From Ovoidimarina sp050299695 (lineage in GTDB: Bacteria > Pseudomonadota > Alphaproteobacteria > Rhodobacterales > Rhodobacteraceae): a DNA stretch of 64,000 nucleotides. Below the pieces are notes generated by a model that searched no databases, was not told the DNA's origin, and saw nothing but the letters and a program-made list of their open reading frames with translations. Positions 24,584 to 32,056 of this stretch are shown piece by piece. The DNA is taken from the NCBI GenBank assembly GCA_050299695.1, contig JBNKWI010000004.1:1-64000 (forward strand), in the 5' to 3' direction. The first letter of the stretch is position 1, and the number at the start of each line of letters is the position of its first letter. The translations under genes and the position numbers were made by a program.

Positions 24584-25272
24584 GCCGCGCCGAGCGCTGC
24601 CCAGACCGGCAGGTGGTCGGAGGCGATGCGGGTTTCCGGGGTCTCGACGACGCCTGCGTCGCGGAGGTCGAGCCTTCCGCAGGTGGCGACACGGTCGAGC
24701 GCGGCGAGGGGGCGGGCGGCGTGGAAGGAGCGGCCCGGGGCGTGGATCGTGAAGCCGTCCCCGAGGGGTTCGAGGCCGCGGGTCGGGGACCATTCGTTGA
24801 AATCGCCGAGAATCACGGTGGGCCGTTCGTCGCCGTCCGAGAGGGCCGCGCTGAGCGCGGAGAGCTGGCGGCGGCGGTGGCGGCGGGCGAGGCCGAGATG
24901 GATGGCGGCGACGCGGATCGGGGTGCCGTCGCGGGTCAGGTCGGCGAGGAGCGCGCCGCGCGGTTCGAGGCCGGGCAGGTCGAGGCGGCGGACCTTTTCG
25001 ACGCGGTATTCGGGCGAAAGGAGGATCGCGTTGCCGTGCCAGCCCAGCGAGGGGCCGTTCCTGGTGTCGACGGCGCGGAGCCCGGTTTCCGCGGCGATCC
25101 GCTCGGGGCAGAGCACCGAGGGGCGCTTGCCGAGGCGCCGGTCTGCCTCCTGCAGCGCGACGATGCCGGCGCCGAGCCCGGCGATCACGCCGAGGATCCG
25201 CTCCGGGTCGCGGCGCCGGTCGAGGCCGACGGCCTTGCGGATGTTCCAGGTGGCGACGCGGTGCGGGGTCAT
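24580..25272 (-). CDS. Endonuclease/exonuclease/phosphatase (EEP) family protein
   Basis: This protein of about 230 residues has the EEP fold shared with exonuclease III and phosphodiesterases. ATWNIRKAVGLD carries the first Asn, IVALQEADRRLG the metal-binding Glu, VILGDFNEWSP the DxN motif, and ASDHLPVWAAL the terminal Asp-His pair. The ATG was chosen because MTPHRVATWNIRK begins at the first strand. An ATG 21 bases further upstream is also possible. It is likely cytosolic, with substrate unknown. Confidence 0.82.
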   Translation of the reverse strand: MTPHRVATWNIRKAVGLDRRRDPERILGVIAGLGAGIVALQEADRRLGKRPSVLCPERIAAETGLRAVDTRNGPSLGWHGNAILLSPEYRVEKVRRLDLPGLEPRGALLADLTRDGTPIRVAAIHLGLARRHRRRQLSALSAALSDGDERPTVILGDFNEWSPTRGLEPLGDGFTIHAPGRSFHAARPLAALDRVATCGRLDLRDAGVVETPETRIASDHLPVWAALGAA

Positions 25273-25385
25273 GGTGCCGAGGATATGGGGCAACGGTTCG
25301 GAAATGCAAAACGATGTCCGAAGGTCGGGCTTGGATGCGCGCGCGGGTGGACTATCTTGGAGTCGTAACCGCGGGAGATCGTCCG

Positions 25386-25688
25386 ATGCCGGACTTGGTG
25401 CGCCTTTATATCCGCCACACGCTGATCGGCTTTGCCGCCGCCCTGGGCTTCGTGGCGCTGCTCTTCTGGTTCGACATCGGCGGCCTTTGGCATCTGGTGA
25501 ACGCGACCGAGGGCGGCTGGCTCGCGGCGTTCCTGCTCGTGGCGTTCAACGGGATCGTGTTCTCGGGCGCGCAGTTCGGGATCGCGGTGATGGCGATGGC
25601 CGAGCGTCCGGACGGGGGCGATGGCGGCTTGCGCGGGCTGGATGCGGTGCCGGTGCCGATCCCGGTACACGACCGGCGCAGGGGCTGA
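25386..25688 (+). CDS. Two-helix membrane protein
   Basis: This 100-residue protein has two predicted membrane helices, about residues 10-32 (HTLIGFAAALGFVALLFWF) and 46-68 (GWLAAFLLVAFNGIVFSGAQF), then a polar tail. The ATG follows a GGGAG ribosome site, with weaker frames upstream. I recognise no function, although the pattern is frequent among conserved hypothetical proteins of Rhodobacterales. It diverges from the EEP gene. Confidence 0.65.
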   Translation: MPDLVRLYIRHTLIGFAAALGFVALLFWFDIGGLWHLVNATEGGWLAAFLLVAFNGIVFSGAQFGIAVMAMAERPDGGDGGLRGLDAVPVPIPVHDRRRG

Positions 25689-25930
25689 CCGGGGCAGAGC
25701 GTGGCGGGACCACCCGGACCGTCGCGGGATTGAATTCCCGAGGACCTGTATACACAGGTGGGCGCCAGGTAACCGAACCAGGGTCCGGACAGAGCCAGCT
25801 CCCTCGGAATTGAGTAAGGCCACCGGAATTGGACCGCTACACGAGAGGGGCAGACCGCCACCCGCGAGAGATAGGGCGCGGGCGGGCGGCTTGCAAGCGG
25901 GACGTTTTCTGACCTGCGGGCTTGCCCGAC

Positions 25931-25945
25931 GTTCACTTTATGTTC
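25931..25945. promoter_or_regulatory. LexA (SOS) box of mmcB
   Basis: GTTC, seven bases (ACTTTAT), GTTC is an exact match to the alphaproteobacterial LexA operator GTTC-N7-GTTC. It sits 12 bases ahead of the mmcB ATG, where repressor binding would overlap the promoter. mmcB is a known SOS gene in Caulobacter, which supports function. Confidence 0.8.
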
Positions 25946-25956
25946 ACTATCCTCCC

Positions 25957-26409
25957 ATGCCCGACGATTTCACCTCCGAGAGCGCCCGGCCCGGCCAGCT
26001 TCTGGCGCGGGGGGTGTGTCGGCATCTCCTCGCCCATGATTTCGTGAGCGTGGAAGAGCTGGTGCCTGCGCGAGGGCTGAGGGTCGACGTGATGGCGCTG
26101 GGGCCGAAAGGCGAGATCTGGATCGTCGAGTGCAAGTCCTCCCGCGCCGATTTCATGTCGGACGGGAAATGGCAGGGCTACCTGGAGTGGTGCGACCGGT
26201 TCTTCTGGGCGGTGGATGCGGAGTTCCCGGTGGAGCTCCTGCCCGACGAGACGGGGCTGATCCTGGCCGACGCCTACGATGCCGAAATTCTGCGCATGGG
26301 GCCGGAAATGCGGCTCGCGCCCGCCCGCCGCAAGGTCATGGTGCAGAAATTCGCGCGCCATGCCGCTTTGCGCTGGCAGGCGGCGCGCGATCCGGGTGGG
26401 ATGCGCTGA
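25957..26409 (+). CDS. mmcB: MmcB family DNA repair protein
   Basis: This 150-residue protein matches MmcB, a PD-(D/E)XK-like putative nuclease linked to mitomycin C resistance in Caulobacter. The core residues are visible as Asp44 in LRVDVMAL and Glu58-x-Lys60 in WIVECKSSRADFMSDGKW. The GYLEWCDRFFWAVD segment is also typical. The start was set at the ATG following the SOS box, although the frame is open upstream. An SOS box directly ahead implies DNA-damage induction. A thioesterase gene follows after 17 bases. Confidence 0.9.
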   Translation: MPDDFTSESARPGQLLARGVCRHLLAHDFVSVEELVPARGLRVDVMALGPKGEIWIVECKSSRADFMSDGKWQGYLEWCDRFFWAVDAEFPVELLPDETGLILADAYDAEILRMGPEMRLAPARRKVMVQKFARHAALRWQAARDPGGMR

Positions 26410-26426
26410 GACGGACGGGGAGCGGC

Positions 26427-26828
26427 TTGTTGGACGGTCTGGAAATCGGCGCCGAGGGCGTGGCGGAGATGGTGGTGGGCTCGAACGACACGGCGTTGCG
26501 CGTGGGGTCGGGGAAGAGCCCGGTCTTGGCGACGCCGGTGATGGTGAGCCTGATGGAAGAGGCGGCTTTGGCGGCGGTGGAGGAGCTGTTGCCCGAGGGG
26601 ATGCAGTCGCTCGGCACCCGGCTCGACATTTCCCACATCGCGGCGACGCCGGTGGGGATGAAGGTCCGTGCGGTGGCGCGGCTGGTGGAGATCAGCAAGC
26701 GGCGGCTCGTGTTCGTGGTGCGGGCGGAGGACGAGAAGGAGGTGATCGGCGAGGGGACGCATGAGCGGGTCGCCGTCTCGGTCGCGGGCTGCATCGAGCG
26801 GGTGCAGGCGAAGGCGGTGAAAGGGTGA
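26427..26828 (+). CDS. Hot-dog fold thioesterase
   Basis: This 133-residue protein resembles the fluoroacetyl-CoA thioesterase-like hot-dog group. GLEIGAEGVAEMVVGSNDTAL leads into TPVMVSLMEEAALAAV (active-site Glu region), then LGTRLDISHIAATPVGMKV and IGEGTHERVAV. The start is TTG preceded by GGGGAG, chosen because relatives begin with LDGLEIG and no ATG is suitably placed. The acyl-CoA substrate is unknown. It lies 17 bases after mmcB and may share its transcript. Confidence 0.8.
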   Translation: MLDGLEIGAEGVAEMVVGSNDTALRVGSGKSPVLATPVMVSLMEEAALAAVEELLPEGMQSLGTRLDISHIAATPVGMKVRAVARLVEISKRRLVFVVRAEDEKEVIGEGTHERVAVSVAGCIERVQAKAVKG

Positions 26829-26921
26829 GATAGGGTGTCGGACTGACCAAGTCGAAGGGACGCATTGCGGGACGAAGCTGCCGTTCGAACTGTCAGCTTG
26901 AATGTCCGGTCTTGAAGCGGG

Positions 26922-27722
26922 CTATACTTCCAGAACGAGCGGACAGTGGTCGGAGACTTCGGGATCGTGGATCACGTCGAAGTGCCTCACTGCATTTTCT
27001 TGGTCGATTAGCATGTAGTCCGCAAAGCGCCCGGGTTTCTTGTATTGCGAGTTGCGTGTGCTGTCGAAGCCGCGCCGCGTTACCAGTTCGGTCAGTCCGG
27101 CACTGCCGAGGATCGAAAGCGTTTCGCTGTCTGGCTCGACATTGAAATCGCCGCAGATTACCGTGAGATCGTCTGGCTCCGTTAGACCGCGCGACATGTC
27201 CAGCAGCCTGCGCGCTTGCTCCGCACGCTCTGGCGTATCCATTTTTCCATTCAAGTCACGCAAACCATGCATATGGGTGACGCTCACGGCTCGGTTGGCG
27301 TCATAGTCCCAGACACGAACGCCATGGGCATTGCGCGAGCGCGGGTGGTCGCCATAGCCGACAGGTGAATAATCCTTGTGAACAAAGCTCTGAACCTGTC
27401 CGATGACCGGAAAAGCACGATGCACAAATGTGGCGAGGCCCCACTGCGACGGAATCGAAACATGGGCATCCCAAAGAACCCCTTGCGCAGCTGGGCAAAA
27501 CATCGCGACATGCCCCGGCAATGCAGCCGCAACATCGCGAAACAGGTTCGCGCGTTGCGGAAGAATGTGACCGCTATCACGATAGGTCAGCCAGTCCTTT
27601 TCAGACGCAGGGCTGTGTATCACCTCCTGCAAACACAGAATGTCGGGCGCCGACTCTACGAGATAGGGCAGAAGCGCTTCATGGAGTTTTCCGCCCCAAC
27701 CATTCAAACACATGATTTTCAA
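26922..27722 (-). CDS. EEP family phosphodiesterase/nuclease, low GC
   Basis: This 266-residue protein shows the EEP motifs: KIMCLNGWGG, ILCLQEVIHS, VTHMHGLRDLNGK, TVICGDFNVEPDSET, FADYMLID and SDHCPLVLE. The TTG start follows a GAGGGAG site, and an ATG three codons later is an alternative. The G+C content (about 55% by eye) is clearly below the neighbours, and codons such as AAA, TTT and ATA are frequent, suggesting acquisition by transfer. The substrate is unknown. It stands alone on this strand next to ppk2. Confidence 0.82.
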   Translation of the reverse strand: MKIMCLNGWGGKLHEALLPYLVESAPDILCLQEVIHSPASEKDWLTYRDSGHILPQRANLFRDVAAALPGHVAMFCPAAQGVLWDAHVSIPSQWGLATFVHRAFPVIGQVQSFVHKDYSPVGYGDHPRSRNAHGVRVWDYDANRAVSVTHMHGLRDLNGKMDTPERAEQARRLLDMSRGLTEPDDLTVICGDFNVEPDSETLSILGSAGLTELVTRRGFDSTRNSQYKKPGRFADYMLIDQENAVRHFDVIHDPEVSDHCPLVLEV

Positions 27723-27828
27723 TGCTTGCTCCCTCTTCTTCGGAGCAGACATTCGCTGCATTGGCGAAAAGAAGCAAATTGGGCTCTGACCAGACATTCG
27801 CCGAGCCTCGGCTCGCCGGTGCCGTCGA

Positions 27829-28746
27829 TCAGTACTTCGACGGCACGTAGAGCTCCTTCGGCAGCACGGCGCGTTCGTATTCGGAATTGTAGACCCGGTC
27901 GGGGAGGTCGACGGGGTCGTGGGGGACGGGTTCGTAGGGGATCTGGGCGAGCAGGTGGTCGATGCAGTTCAGCCGCGCGCGTTTCTTGTCGTTGGCCCGG
28001 ACGATGTACCAGGGCGCCTCGGGGATGTTGGTACGCGCCAGCATGTCTTCCTTGGCCTTGGTGTACTGCTCCCAGCGGACGCGGGATTGCAGGTCCATCG
28101 GCGAGAGCTTCCACTGTTTCAGCGGGTCGTGGATGCGCATCAGGAAGCGCATCTGCTGCTCCTCGTCGGTGATCGAGAACCAGTACTTGATGAGGCGGAT
28201 GCCGGAGCGGACCAGCATGCGTTCGAATTCGGGGACGTCGTGGAAGAACTCCTCGACCTGATCCTTCGAGGCGAAGCCCATGACGCGTTCGACCCCGGCG
28301 CGGTTGTACCAGGAGCGGTCGAAGAGCACGATCTCGCCGCCCGCGGGCAGGTGCGGGACGTAGCGCTGGAAGTACCATTGCGATTTCTCGCGGTCGGACG
28401 GAGCGGGGAGCGCGACGACGCGGGCGATGCGGGGGTTGAGGCGCTGGGTGATGCGCTTGATGACGCCGCCCTTGCCGGCGCTGTCGCGGCCCTCGAAGAT
28501 CACCACCACCTTTTCCCTGTGGTACTCGACCCAATCCTGGAGCCGGATCAGCTCGGACTGGAGGCGCAGGAGCTCGGTGAAGTAGGTGCGGCGGTCGATC
28601 TGGTCGGGATGCGCCTCGCGGAACATCCGGCGCAGTTCCATCGTGAGCGCGGGCTCGGAGAGTTCGAGCTCGTAATCCTCGTCGAGCGTGTCGGCCAGTT
28701 CCGCCTTGAGCCAATCGGCACCGTTGCCGTAGCCGTCGTCCGCCAT
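27829..28746 (-). CDS. ppk2: Polyphosphate kinase 2
   Basis: PPK2 enzymes transfer phosphate between polyphosphate and nucleotides, often phosphorylating (d)NDPs or GDP. This 305-residue one-domain protein has Walker A FEGRDSAGKGG at residues 84-94, the lid ITQRLNPRIARVVALPAPSDREKSQWYFQRY, and Walker B-type FDRSWYNRAGVERVMGF. The length fits the class I one-domain group. The ATG follows a GGGAGAG site. It is followed upstream by a small conserved protein gene on the same strand. Confidence 0.94.
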   Translation of the reverse strand: MADDGYGNGADWLKAELADTLDEDYELELSEPALTMELRRMFREAHPDQIDRRTYFTELLRLQSELIRLQDWVEYHREKVVVIFEGRDSAGKGGVIKRITQRLNPRIARVVALPAPSDREKSQWYFQRYVPHLPAGGEIVLFDRSWYNRAGVERVMGFASKDQVEEFFHDVPEFERMLVRSGIRLIKYWFSITDEEQQMRFLMRIHDPLKQWKLSPMDLQSRVRWEQYTKAKEDMLARTNIPEAPWYIVRANDKKRARLNCIDHLLAQIPYEPVPHDPVDLPDRVYNSEYERAVLPKELYVPSKY

Positions 28747-28835
28747 GGTCTCTCCCGTGATCCGTCCCGCGCGGAGACTGCGCGTTTTCTGTGACAGTTT
28801 CCTGTCAGGCCGGGCGGATTGGCAAGGGGTCTCGC

Positions 28836-29036
28836 TCAGCGGCGGGATTTCTGAGCCATGGCGCGGGCGCGGGCGGCGGCGGCGCGGATTTCCTCGGCGA
28901 TTTCCTCGGCCTCGTCGGGGTCGAAATCCATCGGCACCTCGAAGCCGTCGCCGGCGATGAACAGCCGGACCGTGCCCGCCGTGGTCGGGCCGATCTGCAG
29001 GTTCGCCTCGATGTCGCGTTCGCTGTCGATGCTCAT
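28836..29036 (-). CDS. Small acidic conserved protein (DUF6324-like)
   Basis: This 66-residue protein reads MSIDSERDIEANLQIGPTTAG and ends in an acidic helix (DPDEAEEIAEEIRAAAARARAM). It resembles a small family I remember from Rhodobacteraceae (DUF6324), though the number is from memory. It is cytosolic, with no known role. The gene precedes ppk2 on the same strand with an 89-base spacer. Confidence 0.65.
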   Translation of the reverse strand: MSIDSERDIEANLQIGPTTAGTVRLFIAGDGFEVPMDFDPDEAEEIAEEIRAAAARARAMAQKSRR

Positions 29037-29108
29037 GGCCCGGCTCCAAGGATTGGCGAGACGGGGTAGCGCCTTGCCGGCCCCCGTGCAAGGGGGCAGG
29101 GTGGCGGG

Positions 29109-29594
29109 ATGGACGAGGCGGAGCTGCGCATATTCAGGCCGGAGGACGCGGATTGGCTGGTGGCGCGGCACGCGGCGCTCTATGCGCGCGACGAGGGGTT
29201 CGATGCGAGTTTCGGGGTGCTGGTGGCGGAGATCGTGGCGGCGTTCCTGGAGAGGCACGATGCGCGTTGCGAACGAGGCTTCGTCGCCGAGCGGACCGGC
29301 GCGCGGCTCGGGTCGATCTTCTGCGTGCGTGGCGATGCGCCCGGGGTGGCGAAGCTGCGGCTGTTCTTCCTGGAGCCGGAGGCGCGCGGGTTGGGGCTGG
29401 GGCAGCGCCTGCTCGACACCTGCCTCGGCTTCGCGCGCGGCGCGGGCTACGGGCGAATCCGGCTCTGGACCCATGAGAGCCACCGCGCGGCCTGCGCGCT
29501 TTACGCGAAGAATGGCTTCGCGATGACCGGGGCGCGGCCGGTGCGCTCCTTCGGGGTCGATCTCGTCGAGCAGAGCTGGGAACGGGCGCTGTAG
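29109..29594 (+). CDS. GNAT family acetyltransferase
   Basis: This 161-residue protein has the acetyl-CoA binding signature FFLEPEARGLGLGQRLLDTCL followed by GRIRLWTHESHRAACALYAKNGF, typical of the GNAT domain that is often fused to MarR regulators. Here it stands alone without a DNA-binding domain. The ATG begins MDEAELRIFRPED. The substrate is unknown. A hairpin-forming repeat follows the stop. Confidence 0.87.
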   Translation: MDEAELRIFRPEDADWLVARHAALYARDEGFDASFGVLVAEIVAAFLERHDARCERGFVAERTGARLGSIFCVRGDAPGVAKLRLFFLEPEARGLGLGQRLLDTCLGFARGAGYGRIRLWTHESHRAACALYAKNGFAMTGARPVRSFGVDLVEQSWERAL

Positions 29595-29618
29595 GCGCCC
29601 GCTGCCGTTTGCATGATC

Positions 29619-29667
29619 CAGCGCATTTCCGAACCGGAAAAGCCTGCCGACTTTTCCTGAAAATGCT
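29619..29667. repeat. Imperfect palindrome in spacer
   Basis: GGAAAAG (29636-29642) and its complement CTTTTCC (29651-29657) form the inner stem, and AGCGCATTT and AAATGCT add an outer one. The layout resembles dispersed palindromic elements of alphaproteobacteria with GCATTTTCC-type arms, and it may double as a terminator between convergent genes. Confidence 0.45.
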
Positions 29668-30444
29668 TCAGCGGGTCATCATGTAGAGGATCGCCTGGTC
29701 GCGCTGGCGGCCCTTGAGGGTGAGCGCGGCGGCCGAGAAGATCTTGCCGAAGCTGCAGGAATAGCGCTCCGAATTGCGTGGGCTGGCCCAGGCTTCGTAA
29801 AGATCGTCGGCATTCTTCTGGCGGCCGATCATCTGGTCGACGACGGGGAAGATCGATTCCTCGACCGAGCGGACCTCGGCGGCGTTGAGCGTCTGCACGC
29901 GGCCCTTGCCGTTGAGGCCGCGGCGCATCGCCGAGCGCGTGGCCGCGTAATAGGCGGCGAGCGTCTTCGGCGGCATCTGGATCATGTAGGAATCATGCAG
30001 CTTCTGCGCGCGGTCGGGCGACAGCCGGTGCGAGACGAGCCGGTTGCAATCCTTCATCCTCAGGGCGCGGAGAAAGCCGGTATCGACCTGGAACAGCAGC
30101 GCGCGCTCCTGCGCGGAGAGGCGCGGGATGCCGGAATCGTAGGCGTCGCCGAGCATCGTGTCGAGGCTCAGCATCAGCCTGGTGTTCACCTTGTAGCCGT
30201 TGGTCTTCAGGATCGAGGCGATGCGGCGCTCGAGCCCGCCGATGATCTCGCGGTCGGAGAAGAGAAGGCGGGTATGGTCGACCATCACGTCGAAGCGCTC
30301 GCCTGTATAGCCGCGGTTGCGCAGGTCCTGGCGATAGGCCGGGTCGAGATGCAGCGAGCGGAGGAAATCCACTGTGCTGGGCTGCTCTTCTGCAAAGACC
30401 GGAGTGCAGAGGAGCGCGAAAAGGAGCGCGAGGGCACGGAGCAC
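29668..30444 (-). CDS. Secreted protein of unknown function
   Basis: This 258-residue protein has a signal peptide (MLRALALLFALLCTPVFA) and a helical, basic mature part. It holds two cysteines (MKDCNRLVSHR and RYSCSFGKIF) that could form a disulfide bond in the periplasm. I do not recognise a family and see no catalytic motif. It stands alone between a GNAT gene and tRNA-His. Confidence 0.6.
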   Translation of the reverse strand: MLRALALLFALLCTPVFAEEQPSTVDFLRSLHLDPAYRQDLRNRGYTGERFDVMVDHTRLLFSDREIIGGLERRIASILKTNGYKVNTRLMLSLDTMLGDAYDSGIPRLSAQERALLFQVDTGFLRALRMKDCNRLVSHRLSPDRAQKLHDSYMIQMPPKTLAAYYAATRSAMRRGLNGKGRVQTLNAAEVRSVEESIFPVVDQMIGRQKNADDLYEAWASPRNSERYSCSFGKIFSAAALTLKGRQRDQAILYMMTR

Positions 30445-30618
30445 GGGACAGGTCCTTTCTCAGCTTGCGGCTGTCTTCCACGCTATGCCGGGCGAGTGTG
30501 CCCTGAAAGTGGCAAGAACGGTACCTGATGATGCCGCCTGCCCGGGCGTGGCCGTGGCGCGACAGGGGTGAAGCGCCCTTGCATTCACCCGTCCGGGCCG
30601 CTAAATCGCGGCCTCAGT

Positions 30619-30695
30619 GCCGCCTTAGCTCAGTTGGTTAGAGCGCTGGATTGTGGATCCAGAGGTCCCCTGTTCAAGCCAGGGAGGCGGTACCA
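30619..30695 (+). tRNA. tRNA-His (GTG)
   Basis: A full cloverleaf is visible: acceptor GCCGCCT paired with AGGCGGT, D-arm GCTC..GAGC, anticodon stem CTGGA/TCCAG with loop TTGTGGA (anticodon GTG), T-arm CCCTG TTCAAGC CAGGG, and an encoded CCA end. The discriminator is A73, position 1 pairs with U72 as G:U, and the base before position 1 is T. It therefore lacks the encoded G-1 and C73 usual for bacterial tRNA-His, as known for many alphaproteobacteria. Confidence 0.96.
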
Positions 30696-30758
30696 TCTCC
30701 GGCGATGTCGGCCATCGGGGCCCTTTACGCGCGGCGCGGCTGCGGTCACTCTCGGGTC

Positions 30759-31511
30759 ATGCGGATCGCGGTCATTTCCGATGTTCACGGCAATTCCACG
30801 GCGCTCGACGCGGCTCTGGGGGATATCCGGCGACGCGGGATCGACCGGGTGGTCAATCTCGGCGACACGCTGAGCGGGCCGCTCGATCCGGCGGGGACCG
30901 CCGAGCGGCTGATGGCGGCGGACTTCCCGACGATCGCCGGCAATCACGACCGTTGGCTCTACGAGCCGCCGGCCGGCCAGCCGCCGCTCTGGGAGGAATG
31001 GACGCTGCCGCTCCTGTCGCCGGCGCATCTCGACTGGGTGCGGGCGCTGCCGGGGCGGCTGGTGGTGGAGGGCATGCTGCTCTGCCACGGCACACCGGCG
31101 AGCGATTGCGAGAACTGGCTGCACCGGCATGACGCGGCGGGCGGGTTGCGGGAATCCTATCTCTGGGAGGTGGCGCCGCCGGCCGAGGGCGAGGACTACC
31201 CGGTGATCCTCTCGGGGCACACGCATCTGCCGCGGATCGTGCGGCTGCCGGACGGGCGCCTCCTGGTCAATCCCGGCGCGGTGGGCTGCCCGGCCTATCT
31301 GGACGACCGCTGGGAGCCGCCCTTCGTCGCCGAGGCGGGCGCGCCCGACGCGCGCTACGCGGTGCTGGAGCGGGTCGGCGCGTCCTGGCAGGCGAGCCTC
31401 CACGCGGTGCCCTACGATCCGGACGCGATGATCGCGCGGGCCGAGGCGCTGGGCGCGGAGGGCTGGCGCAGGGCGCTGGCGGAAGGCTGGATGCGGCCGG
31501 GACCCGATTGA
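30759..31511 (+). CDS. Metallophosphoesterase (calcineurin-like)
   Basis: This 250-residue protein carries the metal-binding set of the calcineurin-like phosphoesterase fold: ISDVHGN at residues 6-12, VVNLGDTLSGP, IAGNHDRW, and SGHTHLPRI near the C terminus. Length and motif spacing match YfcE/Ppp-like bacterial phosphodiesterases of this size. The ATG before RIAVISDVHG was selected. The substrate is unknown, and the enzyme is cytosolic. A repeat-rich spacer follows. Confidence 0.88.
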   Translation: MRIAVISDVHGNSTALDAALGDIRRRGIDRVVNLGDTLSGPLDPAGTAERLMAADFPTIAGNHDRWLYEPPAGQPPLWEEWTLPLLSPAHLDWVRALPGRLVVEGMLLCHGTPASDCENWLHRHDAAGGLRESYLWEVAPPAEGEDYPVILSGHTHLPRIVRLPDGRLLVNPGAVGCPAYLDDRWEPPFVAEAGAPDARYAVLERVGASWQASLHAVPYDPDAMIARAEALGAEGWRRALAEGWMRPGPD

Positions 31512-31747
31512 GCGCCTGCGGCGCACGCCGTTTCACGAAGGTGAGGGGGCTTTGCCCCCCTCACGCTCCTGCGGGACGCTCACCCCCAGGATGCACGGGC
31601 CCAAAGAAGGGCGGTGCCCGTTTCGCTTCTTTGGGTCCGGAAAATCCCGGGGAGTCCGGCGCGCCAGCGCCGGACGGGGCAGAGCCCCCATCCGCGCGAA
31701 GCGCGGGGAAAGATGGCGTGCGCCGTAGGCGCTCATTTTGATAACGG
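31512..31747. repeat. Repeat-rich intergenic region
   Basis: This 236-base spacer is packed with hairpins: the GC palindrome at 31541, CCCAAAGAAG (31600-31609) with its complement at 31626-31635 around an inner GGGC..GCCC stem, a TCCGGCGC..GCGCCGGA stem near 31657, and GGGGCAGAGCCCCC near 31676. There is no reading frame that I support. It separates convergent genes and looks like a cluster of dispersed palindromic elements. Confidence 0.55.
31541..31564. repeat. GC-rich palindromic repeat (copy 2 of 3)
   Basis: GTGAGGGGGC and GCCCCCcTCAC flank a 3-base loop. The core matches the hairpins at 20814 and 59174. Further inverted repeats follow in the same spacer. Confidence 0.6.
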
Positions 31748-32056
31748 TCAGGGCGCCGGGAGGATCGCGATTTCCTGGCGGAGCGTGGTGCCGCTGCGGT
31801 CGTAGATCAGGATGCGGTCGTCGCCGGTGACCACGGCGATCCAGTCGGCGCCTTGCGTGAAGGCGGTGGCGGTGGCGCCCGGGGGAAGCGCGATCGCCTG
31901 GGGGAGGGCGGCGTCGGGGCGCTGGAGGCGGATGACAAGCAGGGTGGCGATGGCTAGAACCCCGAGGATCATCGTGGCGGTGAGCACCGTCACCAACGTT
32001 TTCAGGTAGCGCAGCGTGCGCGCGTCCCGATCGGAAATGGGGGCTTCCTCGGTCAT
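31748..32056 (-). CDS. Small single-helix membrane protein (DUF6476-like)
   Basis: This 102-residue protein has a cytoplasmic N terminus, one helix (LVTVLTATMILGVLAIATLLVI) and a short domain ending WIAVVTGDDRILIYDRSGTTLRQEI, which looks like a single beta-propeller blade. It resembles a small Rhodobacteraceae family I remember as DUF6476. The ATG overlaps the ATG of the divergent pseudouridine synthase gene by two bases, so the promoters of the two genes must lie inside each other's coding sequence. Confidence 0.7.
   Translation of the reverse strand: MTEEAPISDRDARTLRYLKTLVTVLTATMILGVLAIATLLVIRLQRPDAALPQAIALPPGATATAFTQGADWIAVVTGDDRILIYDRSGTTLRQEIAILPAP

Noticed and set aside
24218..25309. 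Arg/Pro-rich open frame overlapping the EEP gene in another frame
   Set aside because: Its composition is that of a shifted frame of GC-rich coding DNA, and the EEP frame has all catalytic motifs.
25700..25900. A tRNA gene between the EEP locus and mmcB
   Set aside because: Although GGAATTG and TTCAATC-like bits recall T-loops, no complete cloverleaf can be drawn on either strand.
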